Source of the DNA: Leptasterias polaris
Taxonomy: Eukaryota; Echinodermata; Asteroidea; Forcipulatida; Asteriidae
Reading direction: 5' to 3'
DNA: 64,000 nucleotides
Assembly: GCA_037783415.1 (NCBI GenBank)
Contig: JAZGTN010000148.1
Location: forward strand, 558,001 to 622,000
Shown here: one piece after another, positions 23,236 through 33,146 of the stretch
How positions within the stretch are numbered: position 1 is the first letter of the stretch
Layout of the letters: each line of letters opens with the position of its first letter
Made by a program: the position numbers and the translations under genes
Notes under the pieces: model-generated
Databases searched by the model: none
What the model was told of the DNA's origin: nothing
What the model saw: the letters and a program-made list of their open reading frames with translations, nothing else

Positions 23236-23640
23236 TGTTGGGGCCCCTGGTAATGGGACAGGCGGTCCAGATCCGGTGCGACAACACCATGGTGGTCTCC
23301 TACATCAACCGCCGGGGGGGGGGGACTCATTCCCCCTGCTTTGCGCGCACACACGTGGGAACTCTTCCACTGGTGCATGCGCAACAAGGTCGACCTCTCG
23401 GCGGTGCACCTTCCGGGCGTCGACAATGTGTAGGCGGACGCCCTATCCAGGGGATGGATCCGCCCCACGGAGTGGACCATTCGGCCGCCGATCGTTCAGT
23501 TGCTCTTCCGACTGATCGATCGGCCACACGTGGACCTGTTCGCCTCGCGAACCAACCACCAGCTCCACCTACATGTATTGCGCGAGGGGTCACGACCCCA
23601 ACGCATGGCGGATATCCTCCTCCAACCGGGGTCGGGTTTT
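23236..23640 (+). pseudogene. DIRS RNase H-like fragment, frameshifted with a stop
   Basis: The frame at 23236 reads VQIRCDNTMVVSYINRRGG, the RNase H block with the DNTM/V Asp usual in DIRS elements. A run of G near 23313 shifts the frame. It resumes in frame 1 with WELFHWCMRNKVDLSAVHLP, then GVDNV, an in-frame TAG at 23431-23433, and ADALSRGW, which is the conserved end of the domain. HVDLFASRTNHQ follows, the connector seen before the recombinase in this group. The N-terminal part of RNase H is missing with the preceding deletion. Confidence 0.85.
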
Positions 23641-23699
23641 CTTCATCCAGCTCCTCAGGATCTCCACCTGACGTGCTGGGTGTTGTCACACAATCCCTC

Positions 23700-24309
23700 C
23701 GCTCGGCAGGCCTTTCTGAGCGAGCTGCCTCGATCGCAGCCCGTAGCCGAAGGGCCTCCACGCGGCGGGTATATGACAGCCGACTATGCCACTTTTTTAG
23801 ATGGTGCAGACGGCGGTCTGTTCATCCCCCCTGATTCTTCTCTAGGGGACGTTGCCGACTTCCTTGTGTCCCTGTTCGAGAGCGAGCTCTCGATTGGCAC
23901 TGTTAAAAACTATCGGTCGGCAATTGGAGCGGTCCTTAGGGGATTCCCCAATGGCACCTCCGTGTCGGACAACCTGGCCCTCAGCCAACTCCTGAAGGGC
24001 ATGTTTGTCTCTCGACCCCCAACGAGTCAGCTAGTTCTGGCTTGGGACCTCCCTTGCGTACTTTCTACGCTAACGGAGCCTCCTTTTAAGGTTCGGGCCG
24101 CGGCCACATCGTGGGCATTTTTTCGGGGCATATCTTTGGGTGACATCACCCAAGCTGCCTGTTGGAAGACGCCGAATACCTTTACTGACTGTTACCTACG
24201 GGATGTACTCCAGTCAGAGGGCAGAACTGGAAGGGCAGTCCTGACATTGGCTAGCCGGGCTTCTACCAAACGGTACGTCCCGCCCAAGCCGGGGTCTTCC
24301 CGTCAATAG
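23700..24309 (+). pseudogene. DIRS tyrosine recombinase, internally deleted
   Basis: The core-binding region starts in frame 0 (RRASTRRVYDSRLCHFFRWC, ending by 23834) and continues in frame 1 with VADFLVSLFESELSIGTVKN, YRSAIGAVLRGF and LSQLLKGMF. After LTEPPF at about 24090 it jumps directly to RAAATSWAFFRGISLGDITQ, AACWKTPNTFTDCYLRDV and the stop at 24307-24309. The Tyr in DCYLRDV is in the position of the nucleophile. The segment carrying the first catalytic Arg is missing, and the usual His of the HxxR motif is replaced by Phe at the deletion junction. At least one frameshift plus this deletion make it inactive. Confidence 0.87.
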
Positions 24310-25034
24310 TGCGGCGCACACACCCTTAACGGTGGGTCTGCGTCGCGCTTGATTAGGGCCATGACAGCGCCCGTGGGCGCCGCTCCAGGTCCTGGGGGTT
24401 TTCACGTTGGCGTGCCCCTCTGTTTATTGCTGCATCTCGTAGACCCTCCACCATCATCTGGTGCGATTCTGCAAATGTAGTAATTCGCTCTACAGGTAAG
24501 TATTCACTCGTAGACCCCACCCACACTACTGTGGGGGAGAATTAAAAGTATTGACATGGTACTTGCATGAATTACTGCGTAAGTCACTCTCGAGGAATAT
24601 TTCCACCAACTCTAAAGAGGGATCTCCCTCTTGCTTTATGTGTACTGCTCGCTGGCATACAATCCCCACACATGGCACACAGGCATGCCACTATCCTGGA
24701 ACAAATTTTTGCATTCCTACATTTTACCTTAAGAATAATTTTACTAGCCAATAGCCAATCAAATTTCAAAATAATTAGTTCTTGTGGTTTATTTCGCACC
24801 TAGTTTTTCAGCTGTTTATTATTTCTTAGGCCTGCATGCGCCAAATTAAAAAATTTAAGTCAACTTGCTGTTTAAAGGCAAAACTAAATTCTTTTACAGA
24901 AAAATTACCACCTTCGATAGTTAGCCAATATTATAAATGTATTTCCAATGCCTGTGTGCTGTAGAGTTGTAAGAGTCTGGGAAACACAGTTCTCCACTTC
25001 TTACTTATATCGTTTATCCCCAGCAGGCGTTCTA

Positions 25035-25213
25035 ATCACATTAGCGCATATATTGCAGCACAGGCTGTATACTCCCCAGGGAGCTGAGATGGTTTAAGGA
25101 ATGAAATAAATGGCCCAGTGACCAGGGGTAATAATGTTAAGAAGCGCTTTGAGACGCCCTTGGGTGTGATAAAGCGCGATATAAATCCATATTATTATTA
25201 TTATTATTATTTG
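25035..25213 (+). mobile_element. 5'-truncated SINE
   Basis: The segment ctccccagggagctgagatg through ggcccagtgaccaggggtaataatg matches, in the opposite orientation, the body of the SINE at 14792-15188. It ends with gtgataaagcgcgatataaatcc and an (ATT)n tail (25193-25213). The tRNA head and first half are missing, as expected from incomplete reverse transcription. Confidence 0.8.
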
Positions 25214-26127
25214 GCAACTTATTGCCAATATTACAGGTTGTCCTTCACTAAGCCATTCTAATCTATGCCACCCCAAACAATACACCAATTACAGCTCTTT
25301 CTCTCCAGACCAGGACACCTCTATGGCCCATCGATGTAAGCTAGCCATCCCAGAAGTGGGAAGAATCTTACACTCATCCAACAGTTTCTTGACCATCCTT
25401 CCGCACAGAGTCTTGTGTAATTTTCTTTCAAAAATAAACACATTTTCAATCAACAGTCTTTGTTCAGAAACCATGGTTGGAGCTTTCAGTAAGGGTCAAA
25501 ATAAACGGAAATCTTTAAACTAAAGATGGTGACAATAATATATATACTTAAAGGTTCCATCCATTAAGGACACCTTTGTGCAGATCTCACTGGCCAAACA
25601 TTCAAAACGAAATATGAACTTTCTAACAAAGGCTCTGTGGAACTTTACATACTATTTAGTGAACATAATGTCATCACTTAACGTCTTGGGGCAACATTTT
25701 TCAGGTAACTGTTTCTCTTGGTCATGCTTAAGTTAATTGGATTGCTAATTTGCACGTCCATCCGCTGCTAAAACGATGATTTCAGCCTCTAGTTCTTGAC
25801 TATCTGTTCTGGTGGCTATTTAAGGCTGCTACAGAATAAGAAGATCCCTCTTATCCCAAATTTTCTTTTCAACAACCAGTTTGAGGATTCAGACCTGAAG
25901 AAAGCAAAATAGCTAACTGTCTACTTAAGATGCTGCACTAGATAAAGCAGCTTCAGATGAAGTCAAGTTTCTTTTCAACAATCCCAACCAAGCCACTGCC
26001 TTCATGAGCAAACTCATGGGCTAGTGGGGTCTCGTCTGTGAGGGTGTTCCTTTTAGTCCCTTTTACCATTGAGTCTATCCCTGCAGAGTCCCACTCTGGT
26101 CAGGGTCACTTCATGTTATAATGTGAG

Positions 26128-26529
26128 GTGTTGTGGCCGAGCGGATAAGAGCACCGGACTCAAGCTCTGGTGTTTCTGCTCAGCAGTGTATGGGTTCGAA
26201 TCCCGGTCGTGACACTTGTGTCCTTAAGCAAGACACTTAACCATTATTGCTTCGTCCTGTGTGTTGTGTAATGCACATAAAAGAACCAGTGAACTTATCG
26301 TTAAGAGAAGGGGTTCGCCCCGGTGTTCCTGGTTTGATCGGCTGCATATTGCGCCACAGCACCTTGTAAACCATTACATGGTGCTAAGTAAAGGAATAGG
26401 TCTCAAACTTCAAAAAGTAGCTCCACATATATACCTTGCAGGAAAATACTGACTGTTGAAGCGCCTTGAGCGTCACCGAGTGACGGATATGAGCGCTATA
26501 TAAGAAGCCACTATTATTATTATTATTTA
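26128..26529 (+). mobile_element. full-length tRNA-Leu-derived SINE
   Basis: The head reads gtggccgagcggataagagc (A box), an anticodon arm ccgga-ctcaagc-tctgg whose loop would carry CAA (Leu), a long variable arm and the B box gggttcgaatccc. The acceptor strands do not pair, so it is a SINE promoter and not a tRNA gene. The body has aagacacttaaccattattg, ttcgtcc and gtaatgcacataaaagaacc, and the element ends gcgctatataagaagccac plus (ATT)n. The other members in this window are at 14792 (reverse), 19074 and 25035, with an old copy near 4595. Confidence 0.85.
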
Positions 26530-27351
26530 TGCAAGGATGCAATCTCTCCCCTTCCTCTCTCGTCAAGCAAGGGGTTCTCCAGTACATTTATTCAGCAAAA
26601 AGGGGCAGATCTTTCTTAGGACACTGCATCATTGGCAGCCTAGAGAAAGATGGCCATCTGCAAGTTAGCACTATTCAGTGCAACAATCATGCTTTGATAT
26701 CTTTTTAATTCTGGTCAACAAATCTTTACTGTAAGTGTCTAAAAGTTTGATATTGCCATTATCCATAATGGCTTTGAAAATGTTAAAATCTATTAAACAA
26801 TTTGCAATTATCTCATAAACCAGTATGGTTATTTTCTTAATGGAATATACAATCTCTGTAGAATTTGAGAGAATTCTTTGATCATTATGCCTTGATAGAA
26901 GTGCGGGTGTATAGTATATACATGGACATACATGGACATCCATAGACTGGCATACATTAAAGAAATAAATTCAGCCTCAAGCTAAGGCTAAGGAGTAAAA
27001 CGTTAGGTTCGATTCTGCAGGATGTGAAAGCAGTTAGTGTTCACAGGTGACCACTAATAATAGGTGTGATAACTCAAGGGCATCTTGTACTCCATTTATT
27101 GCTAATATTGAGTTTTTTGTGTCATTATGGAGTACCTCAAATTGTTGATAACTTTTATATTTTAGCTGTCAGTCAAACAAAAAAGGAGATAAATTGATTT
27201 ATTGTGTCTTTTAAAATGTTGTGCATGTTAAATGACAAAATATAATTAGTTGGTAGAATTTTTTTTTTTTAAACCAGAAGGTTTTTTGGTGTTTTTTATA
27301 TATATAATTTTCTTCTGATGAATTATCTTCCTGTTTATTTCATATCACTAG

Positions 27352-27533
27352 ACCCCAAGCAGAAGAGCACCGTTCGCCACAAGTTCCAGTCTAACATGGC
27401 GCATGACATTGGTTATGCTATGCTGTGTGTGTTTTCATACATAGCAGCAGCCAGGAGTGCCGACAGTTACACACGCAAAGAATTAGAAGCAAGAATGGCC
27501 GGCAGAAGGCGCCAATTTCTTCACTCTCCTTAA
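27352..27533 (+). CDS. terminal coding exon of an unidentified gene
   Basis: After the acceptor catatcactag, the frame set by the previous exon (G plus AC) reads DPKQKSTVRHKFQSNMAHD, then a hydrophobic helix-like stretch IGYAMLCVFSYIAAA, then a basic tail with TRKELEARMAGRRRQF, ending HSP and TAA at 27531-27533. Third-position GC use and the mix of residues look coding, unlike the flanks. An AATAAA follows 40 bases after the stop. I do not recognise the family. The hydrophobic stretch is about 15 residues, short for a membrane span, so a buried helix is equally likely. No start codon belongs here: this is the C-terminal end of a spliced protein. Confidence 0.62.
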
Positions 27534-27572
27534 GAAAGAAACACACAAATATGGGGATCTTAATCAATATAT

Positions 27573-27578
27573 AATAAA
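27573..27578 (+). promoter_or_regulatory. polyadenylation signal AATAAA
   Basis: A canonical hexamer 40 bases after the TAA of the terminal exon, followed within 20 bases by an A-rich stretch and then a T-rich stretch (ctttattttcttgttatc), as expected around a cleavage site. It implies a very short 3' UTR. Confidence 0.6.
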
Positions 27579-27760
27579 AACAAAAACTTTATTTTCTTGT
27601 TATCATTGTTTTGGGTTGGGTTTTTTAAGTTAAATATATTAGCCCTCGTACTTTCTGTGACCGTCCGAAACCATTCAGCTGTGCTTATGTTAGTTACACT
27701 CTGTAAATACGTCACCACATTTTGTCATTATTCCAGCCTACATTGAGTATCTAGAAATTA

Positions 27761-27881
27761 AAACTATGTGAATAGTACTGAATGGTCAGTGAGTAAACTA
27801 AGTGAAGAGTACTGAATGGTCAGCCTGTGAGTAAACTAAGTGAAGAGTACTGAATGGTCAGCCTGTAAGTAAACTATGTAA
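27761..27881. repeat. 38-bp tandem repeat, about three copies
   Basis: The unit starts aaactaagtgaagagtactg and continues aatggtcagcctgtgagt. The first copy lacks four bases (cctg), the second and third are full and differ at one base, and a fourth is cut off after aaactatgtaaag. It lies 230 bases after the terminal exon. Confidence 0.85.
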
Positions 27882-28164
27882 AGTGGTCCAGTGAGTAGGA
27901 GGGTTACAAATTTAAAATGGAAGTATCCCCAATGCATTTAATCCATATTGATACCCTTGTGTAATTGCTAATCATTGCTTCCTTCTTATCAGTGGAACTT
28001 TGGGATTTTTTTTTTCTTTCATGGTTTCTGAAGATGTATACAATATATGCACCATGAAGAATCAGCGCCGAATCCACCAAATTTGAACTCTGCAACTTGA
28101 TAATCGCACTTGACGCTGGCGTGTTCCAGAATAAAGATTTTGACATAATATGGAGACAGGTAGA

Positions 28165-28260
28165 TACATGTAGCTAAGTTGGCTGAGCATATTACATGTT
28201 AATCTGGAGGTTGCAAGTTCCGAGTCCAGCCCTTAGTCAATTGTTCTTGAGGGGTTAAAA
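28165..28260 (+). mobile_element. tRNA-like SINE fragment
   Basis: Contains an A-box-like tagctaagttggctgagca and a B-box-like aagttccgagtcc at tRNA spacing, followed by tcaattgttcttgagggg. The arms are too decayed for a tRNA. It may be related to the second SINE type at 4795-5010, but the match is weak. Confidence 0.35.
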
Positions 28261-29602
28261 CAGATTATTTGTTTTGTACCCAGTCATTTTCTCTTGTGGT
28301 GTAATCAACAAATTGTATTTTATGAGAAAGCCCCATTAAATGTAGTTTAAAGAGGTAGTTCATCTTGAACGTGAATCTAGGTAGAGTTAATTTTTCATCC
28401 TGGAATTTCCGACCAAAACTTGCTTTGTTTCCTATTGACCAATTGTACAACGCGAAACGCTCCTCTCCACACAATGCGTGTCGATTTCGCCATTTCGGGG
28501 GTGGGGGTTTCAGTTCCTTTGTGTACGTTTGTATTTGCAAAGCTGGCTCTCTTCAGACTTTCAAGGGAATTTTAAAAACTCATTTGTTTTAATCTTTATT
28601 TTTGTAATTTGCTTTTATATTTGTTTTATGTTTTGTGTTGCGCATAGAGGCTCCTGCATTAAATTTCTCATATTATTCCTATTATTTTCGTTTGACTCCC
28701 AAAATGGGGGTCAGTACAGGCGCGTGTAAATACACGTTGTGCAATGGGTCAACACACCTTTTGGTGAAGATAATGTTAACGTCACATTTGTGATTAGTTA
28801 GGAAAGCACAAGTTTTCGTTAGATGTGTGTCATAGAACTCCTTCTGGTTGAAAAGTTTAAACAAAACTGTTTTTCCCAAACAATTCTTTTGTTTCAACTG
28901 ATACATCAAATACACCTATAATGCGAGGCGAATGCTCTAGAATGATGGGAGTCGTCTTAAAATGCAAAAACAGTAGTTGATATTAGTTTTAAATTTGTAG
29001 GAATTTATAAGTAAAACTGTTTTGTCTGTATCCATTCCCGCCTTGACTTTCCGTTCTCTGGACCTACTAACATAGTTTGATCATTTAAGGCTTTTGAAAT
29101 ATGTTGGATCTTTATTTCACCAGTTATGAAAAGGGTACACGAAATTGTAATGCGCTAACTATTTTTATAGGATCTAGTTGTAATTGATATTTCTGATAAT
29201 ATACTGTACATGTACCACTGACGATATATACTGTTGGTATATATTCACGATCATGCCGTCATGTATTATTTCTTCAAGAAACCTTTTTGAAAAGGCCTTT
29301 TGAACTCAATTTTGAAAAAGAAATTTGATTATTCACATTGCGCTCTTTCTTTATAGAAACGACATAGTATGCTATCAAAGTTCTCATTTCTCTGTAGATT
29401 TCTGTTTTCTAAGTTTTCTTACAAAGTAGCTCGTGATACTTCGAGAATATTTCGTTGAAACATGGAAAACTGCACAATATATTACGGATTTCAAAGATAT
29501 TTTTCTTAGAAACACGGAATTCACAGATAAGGTATCCCAGTAACCCGGAATTCAACGATAAGGTACATAGTATCTCAGTAACCCAGAGTGAATGATAGGA
29601 TA
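28261..29602. other. non-coding sequence, nothing recognised
   Basis: No supportable exon. A short direct repeat (ataaggta ... cagtaaccc) occurs twice at about 29526-29583. The open frames at 28265-28540 and 28365-28592 overlap on opposite strands and have no features that favour either. Confidence 0.35.
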
Positions 29603-29895
29603 TTTCCATACTGGTGAATTCATCAATGCTCGTATTTTTGACCGCGTGAGGGCGCTCTCAAAAATATTTCTATCACTTCCGGGGGTAAAGCGATTATCGT
29701 CTGCTCAGCAGCTGTGTACAGTTCATCGGCGTTCTGTCACTTCTGTGCGCGGTATAGTTTTTAGTTGCTTCTAAGGTGGGTTATCGGCTCCTTTAATTGT
29801 CTTATTGTTCGTGATGGATATGATGTCTGGTGGTAATGTGTTCCAGTCTTTAACTGTCTGGGGAAGTATTTGAAGCAGTATTTTTTGTTTGCGGA

Positions 29896-30172
29896 GAACA
29901 TTTTGGTAGGAGCAGATCAACTTTTACATTCAAGTCATCGCACTCAAGATTGAAGTGGACGACAAATTCATCACTCCAGACTCCAGTGACACCATTTATT
30001 TCTTCAAGGATGTTCTCAGCATCCTCCTGTCCTCTCTCGAGTTGTTTCCAGTACTTTTTGACCTGATTGTGTCGATAGAATCCCATTCCATGAAAACGAA
30101 TAGGTCTATGTCAGACTGGTCTTTCAAAAAAGTGCCTTTGCCGAGTCACCCACCCTAGAACATTTTGGTAGG
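29896..30172 (-). pseudogene. retroposed coding fragment flanked by a 15-bp duplication
   Basis: The 15-mer gaacattttggtagg occurs at 29896-29910 and 30158-30172, and the 247 bases between are absent from the matching right arm (near 30600). This is a filled site with a target-site duplication of a length typical of LINE-driven insertion. On the minus strand the insert is coding-like: it contains YRHNQVKKYWKQLERGQEDA, then EEINGVTGVWSDEFVVHFNL and ECDDLNVKVDLL, with one TGA upstream of that stretch. No poly-A is visible. I do not recognise the source gene or element. An exon is less likely because the 3' side has no donor site and the flanks are duplicated. Confidence 0.6.
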
Positions 30173-30332
30173 CCTGCTGTGAATGTGATTTTGTCTGGAT
30201 TGGCGTTTGACCGGTTGTAAATTTAAAAACTTTCCTGCCGGGATCGGGACGGCAGCCTGACCATGATGGAGAGTCTTGCGTATTTATTGGAGAGATTTCT
30301 GTATCGTTTTACAAGACAAGGACAAGGCAGTA

Positions 30333-30374
30333 CCCCCCCCCCCCCCCCCCCCCCCACCACACACACACACACAC
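30333..30374. repeat. poly-C run followed by (AC)n
   Basis: Twenty-three consecutive C (30333-30355) followed by about nine AC steps, located in the spacer of the fold-back element. Runs like this are prone to length error in sequencing. Confidence 0.9.
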
Positions 30375-30663
30375 GATGTAGTTAGATCATCCAAGATAGG
30401 TAACATGAATGGACAGTCAGTGAACGTGAACTGTTCGTTTACCTTTTTACAAGCTCTAATTTATTGCCAGAAGTTGATGCTCTTCTGCAAGCTAACAAAC
30501 GTTTGAGCTGAATAACTAATGCTGCAGTGGGGTCATCAAGTTCTGGGATGTCTTTTTGTCACACACCAATCCAGACACAATCACATTCACAGCAACTGCA
30601 TGGCCTACATTACCAACTGTTCTCCGCAAACAAGTAAAGACTGCCGCTTCAAATACTTCCCCG

Positions 30664-32473
30664 TAAGGCAAAGTAAAATAAATAACATGTTACTCGTCCG
30701 GACTTTAAAAAAAGTTGGTGAGGGAGGTCCTTGTTATTTGTTATTTTCAAATTTTTTGTTATTTTTTTCAAGATGGCCACCATGTCTAAGATGGCCGCCA
30801 TATCGTATTTGAAGATGGTTTTATGGTTTTATGGTTTTATGAGCATGTTCTGTATGTCCTCAAATTCTGTTTAAAGTTGCCATGTGTGTTTCTGTGCCCA
30901 TTTCGATACATATAGACCTTATGCATTGACGTCACCAAGCCGCCATCTTAGAGGTAAACTGATGATGAAACAATGGAAACACACTGATTTGTACGCGCGG
31001 CGCACAGGATTGGCCAATGAACATCTTCCTTTTGACCTCTAGGTGACGTTGCCCTACTCAAATGACGTCATATGCATAAGGTCTATTGTTATTCTTTCCA
31101 AGAGTTCTTCTTGCTTTTGCTCCAAAATTATTCTGTGTGTGTGGCATCGCGTCCTGGCCTGGTGCAAAGATCTCGCTCAAAAAAGAACTGTGGCATGCAC
31201 TAGGGCAAAACGTTTCAAAGAAAATGTGGAGTTTCTCATGATTGCATTGTGGAAATAGCATTTTTTGTAGGCCTACATGCAAGAAAGATGATGAAATTGC
31301 TCAATAAAAATGAAGGATACATTTGATATAGCTCTCAATATGTAAATTGATTTCAAAGGTTTATTTTAAAAAATAAAAAAAATCTATTTTTTTTTTGATT
31401 TTTTTTTTTTAAATAACAAAATAATAGTCGTTTGACCAGTTCTGGATCACTTTTTGAATTCACGTTGTTTTTTGTTGCAATCTCTTTGACATCTTAAACA
31501 AAAAAGTTGATCACTTTACCTAAACATGTAATAAAACTCACCAAGTATTCACTGACAAAAAAAGATTAGTACTTTTGAAGAGGCTTTGAGAAAAGTATCG
31601 ACACCCGTTTGACAAGTTCAGGATCAGTTGAATCTATTCTGAATCAGTAGCGTGCCCTCTATTGCAAACCCATACTCCCATTCATAAAACTGTCTCCCAA
31701 GGACATGAAACTTCAGAAGTGTGTTGGCATGGACTTGGACTTCATTTCTTTAGTGAATGTCATGCAAGTGTCTTCAACAGCAGCGCAAAAACCCAGCGAC
31801 AAAAACTAAAATAACAGCAACTTCAATATGAAAAAGTGAAGTGTGCCTAAAAGCAACATTGACCCCTCCAAGTTTCATTTTCTAAAAAAAAAAAACAATC
31901 TACAAGAATTTGTTGAAGTAATGTATCTCAAAAGCAATTAATAAACTTTCTACTGCAGCAGTATGATTTTACCTCACTTAGTAAGTTAGTGCGGCACCAT
32001 TTGACGCAATGAGATGTTGAGTGATCCCGAACTGGTCAAGGGTACAATGTCCCCCCAAAGACGATTTTGGTAATTTCGTCTCCTCAAAAAAACAAGTTGA
32101 CTGCTCAGTATTTACGTGAACTATTTTTACACATTCTTAGCATTTTACATTTAATGTTTTTCGCCCTGGCGTTCAAATTCTAAAGGTGAACAGTTTTAAC
32201 AGCGTTTTTCAACCAACATTTTTAAACAAAATAATGATCAAAATCGCAGACAAACTTCAGGAAAATGGACATAATTTATTTGCCGATGATGTTTGGCACC
32301 TTATTTTGGGTTTGTTGGTTTAATGGATGTAATTCTTCACATGTATCAACAGAAATTGGTAATGTGAGAAGAATATAATTATTTGGTTATTGCAAAGTTG
32401 AAGTGATCCCGAACTGGTCAATGATCCGGAACGGGCGGGGACGAGCAACATGTTATTTATTTTACTTGGCCTA
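30664..32473. mobile_element. 1.8-kb TIR element nested in the fold-back right arm
   Basis: The ends are inverted: taaggcaaagtaaaataaat at the left, and the right end read backwards begins taggccaagtaaaataaata. The arms match over about 36 bp with roughly five differences. The uninterrupted left arm of the host element reads across the insertion point (ctttaactgtctggggaag near 29851-29869), which confirms that this is an insertion. Inside, the motif gaccagttcnggatcac occurs twice forward (near 31436 and 31612) and twice inverted (near 32023 and 32404), a subterminal inverted arrangement. There is no transposase frame. It contains the 175-bp MITE at 30912-31086. Confidence 0.7.
30912..31086. 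mobile_element. 175-bp palindrome-ended MITE
   Basis: The left end atagaccttatgcattgacg and the complement of the right end (atagaccttatgcatatgac) match for about 22 bases. A second inner pair, cttagaggt and acctctagg, extends the symmetry. The element is short, has no coding capacity and fits a miniature inverted-repeat transposable element. The target duplication is ambiguous because the flank repeats TA. Confidence 0.75.
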
Positions 32474-32497
32474 ACAGTTAAAGACTGGAACACATTA

Positions 32498-32974
32498 GGG
32501 AGGTTTCGCACGCGAACGGATACGCATACGCATACGTTTAGCTATCCGTAACCGTTAGCAGTCTTTCTGTTGTTTTGCAATCCCAGCGTTTTGGTGGCAC
32601 TGTTCGCTGTTCCAGCACAGCACTTGGTGGCGCTGTTCAACATGGCATCCTCCATAGACGAGCTTATGTTCATAGCTTTAGAGGAAAATGACGAAGAAAC
32701 AGTGCATTTTTTCGTATTTCAAAGTCTTTAGAAATCAACAAAATGACACGTACATGTTCAGTGATTCATTTATTTTGATACTATTCATACATATTTGGAA
32801 ACAAATACAGGAGAATTACTAGAAGTTCGAGTTTTCCTACGTGTTTTTTACTTACGTGTAGCAAGCGGGATATCAGTGTCGTCTGCACGTATAGCGGATA
32901 GCGAGTAGCGTATGACGTCATAATGATGACGTATCCGTCGCACTAACCGTATCCGTTCGTATGCGAAACCTCCC
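32498..32974. mobile_element. 477-bp TIR element with TA target duplication
   Basis: The ends read gggaggtttcgcacgcgaac and, inverted, gggaggtttcgcatacgaac; symmetry runs for about 26 bp. The element is flanked by TA on both sides (32496-32497 and 32975-32976). The other arm of the fold-back host has the empty site (tggtggtaatgtgttccag near 29829-29847). Inside, from 32642, a short frame begins MASSIDELMFIALEENDEE and stops after 29 codons; it may be the vestige of a transposase start, but this is a guess. The TA duplication allows Tc1/mariner-like or ISL2EU-like origin and does not decide. Confidence 0.82.
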
Positions 32975-33146
32975 TATTGCCACCAGAAATCATATCCATT
33001 ACGACTAATAAGACCTTTACAGGAGCCGTTATAACCCACCTTAGAATCAACTGAAAACTATATATATACCGCGCAAGTGATGACAGAACGCCGATGTTCA
33101 CTGTACACACACAGAGCAGACGATAATCGCTTATACCCGGCCCCCA

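Larger units (their letters stand above)
21590..24545 (+). mobile_element. degenerate DIRS-type tyrosine-recombinase retrotransposon
   Basis: In order along the plus strand: a gag-like basic protein region, a DIRS-type reverse transcriptase, an RNase H fragment, and a tyrosine recombinase. This order and the recombinase in place of a DDE integrase define the DIRS group. The GC content is much higher than the flanks. The copy is dead: the gag/RT boundary is frameshifted near 22830, the RT catalytic region is deleted near 23190-23235, RNase H has a stop at 23431-23433, and the recombinase has lost its middle. Ends are approximate. The words tgaacttacctgt near 21705 and, inverted, tgaatacttacctgt near 24490 may be remnants of the inverted terminal repeats typical of the group. 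Confidence 0.88.
20790..27351 (+). other. predicted 6.56-kb phase-1 intron loaded with retroelements
   Basis: The proposed intron begins gtaagt and ends catatcactag, joining the exons at 20720-20789 and 27352-27533 in phase 1. It contains the DIRS remnant in the same orientation as the gene, a 5'-truncated SINE and a full-length SINE. The stretches 20790-21585, 24546-25034, 25214-26127 and 26530-27351 show no further gene or element that I can support. The call depends on both exons being right. Confidence 0.45.

Noticed and set aside
26128..26215. Functional tRNA-Leu (CAA) gene
   Set aside because: The anticodon arm and B box are good, but the acceptor strands do not pair and the sequence continues into a SINE body with an (ATT)n tail.
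29896..30172. Minus-strand host exon
   Set aside because: An acceptor-like ttctag is present, but there is no donor at the other end, an in-frame TGA occurs, and a 15-bp duplication flanks the segment, which fits insertion better.
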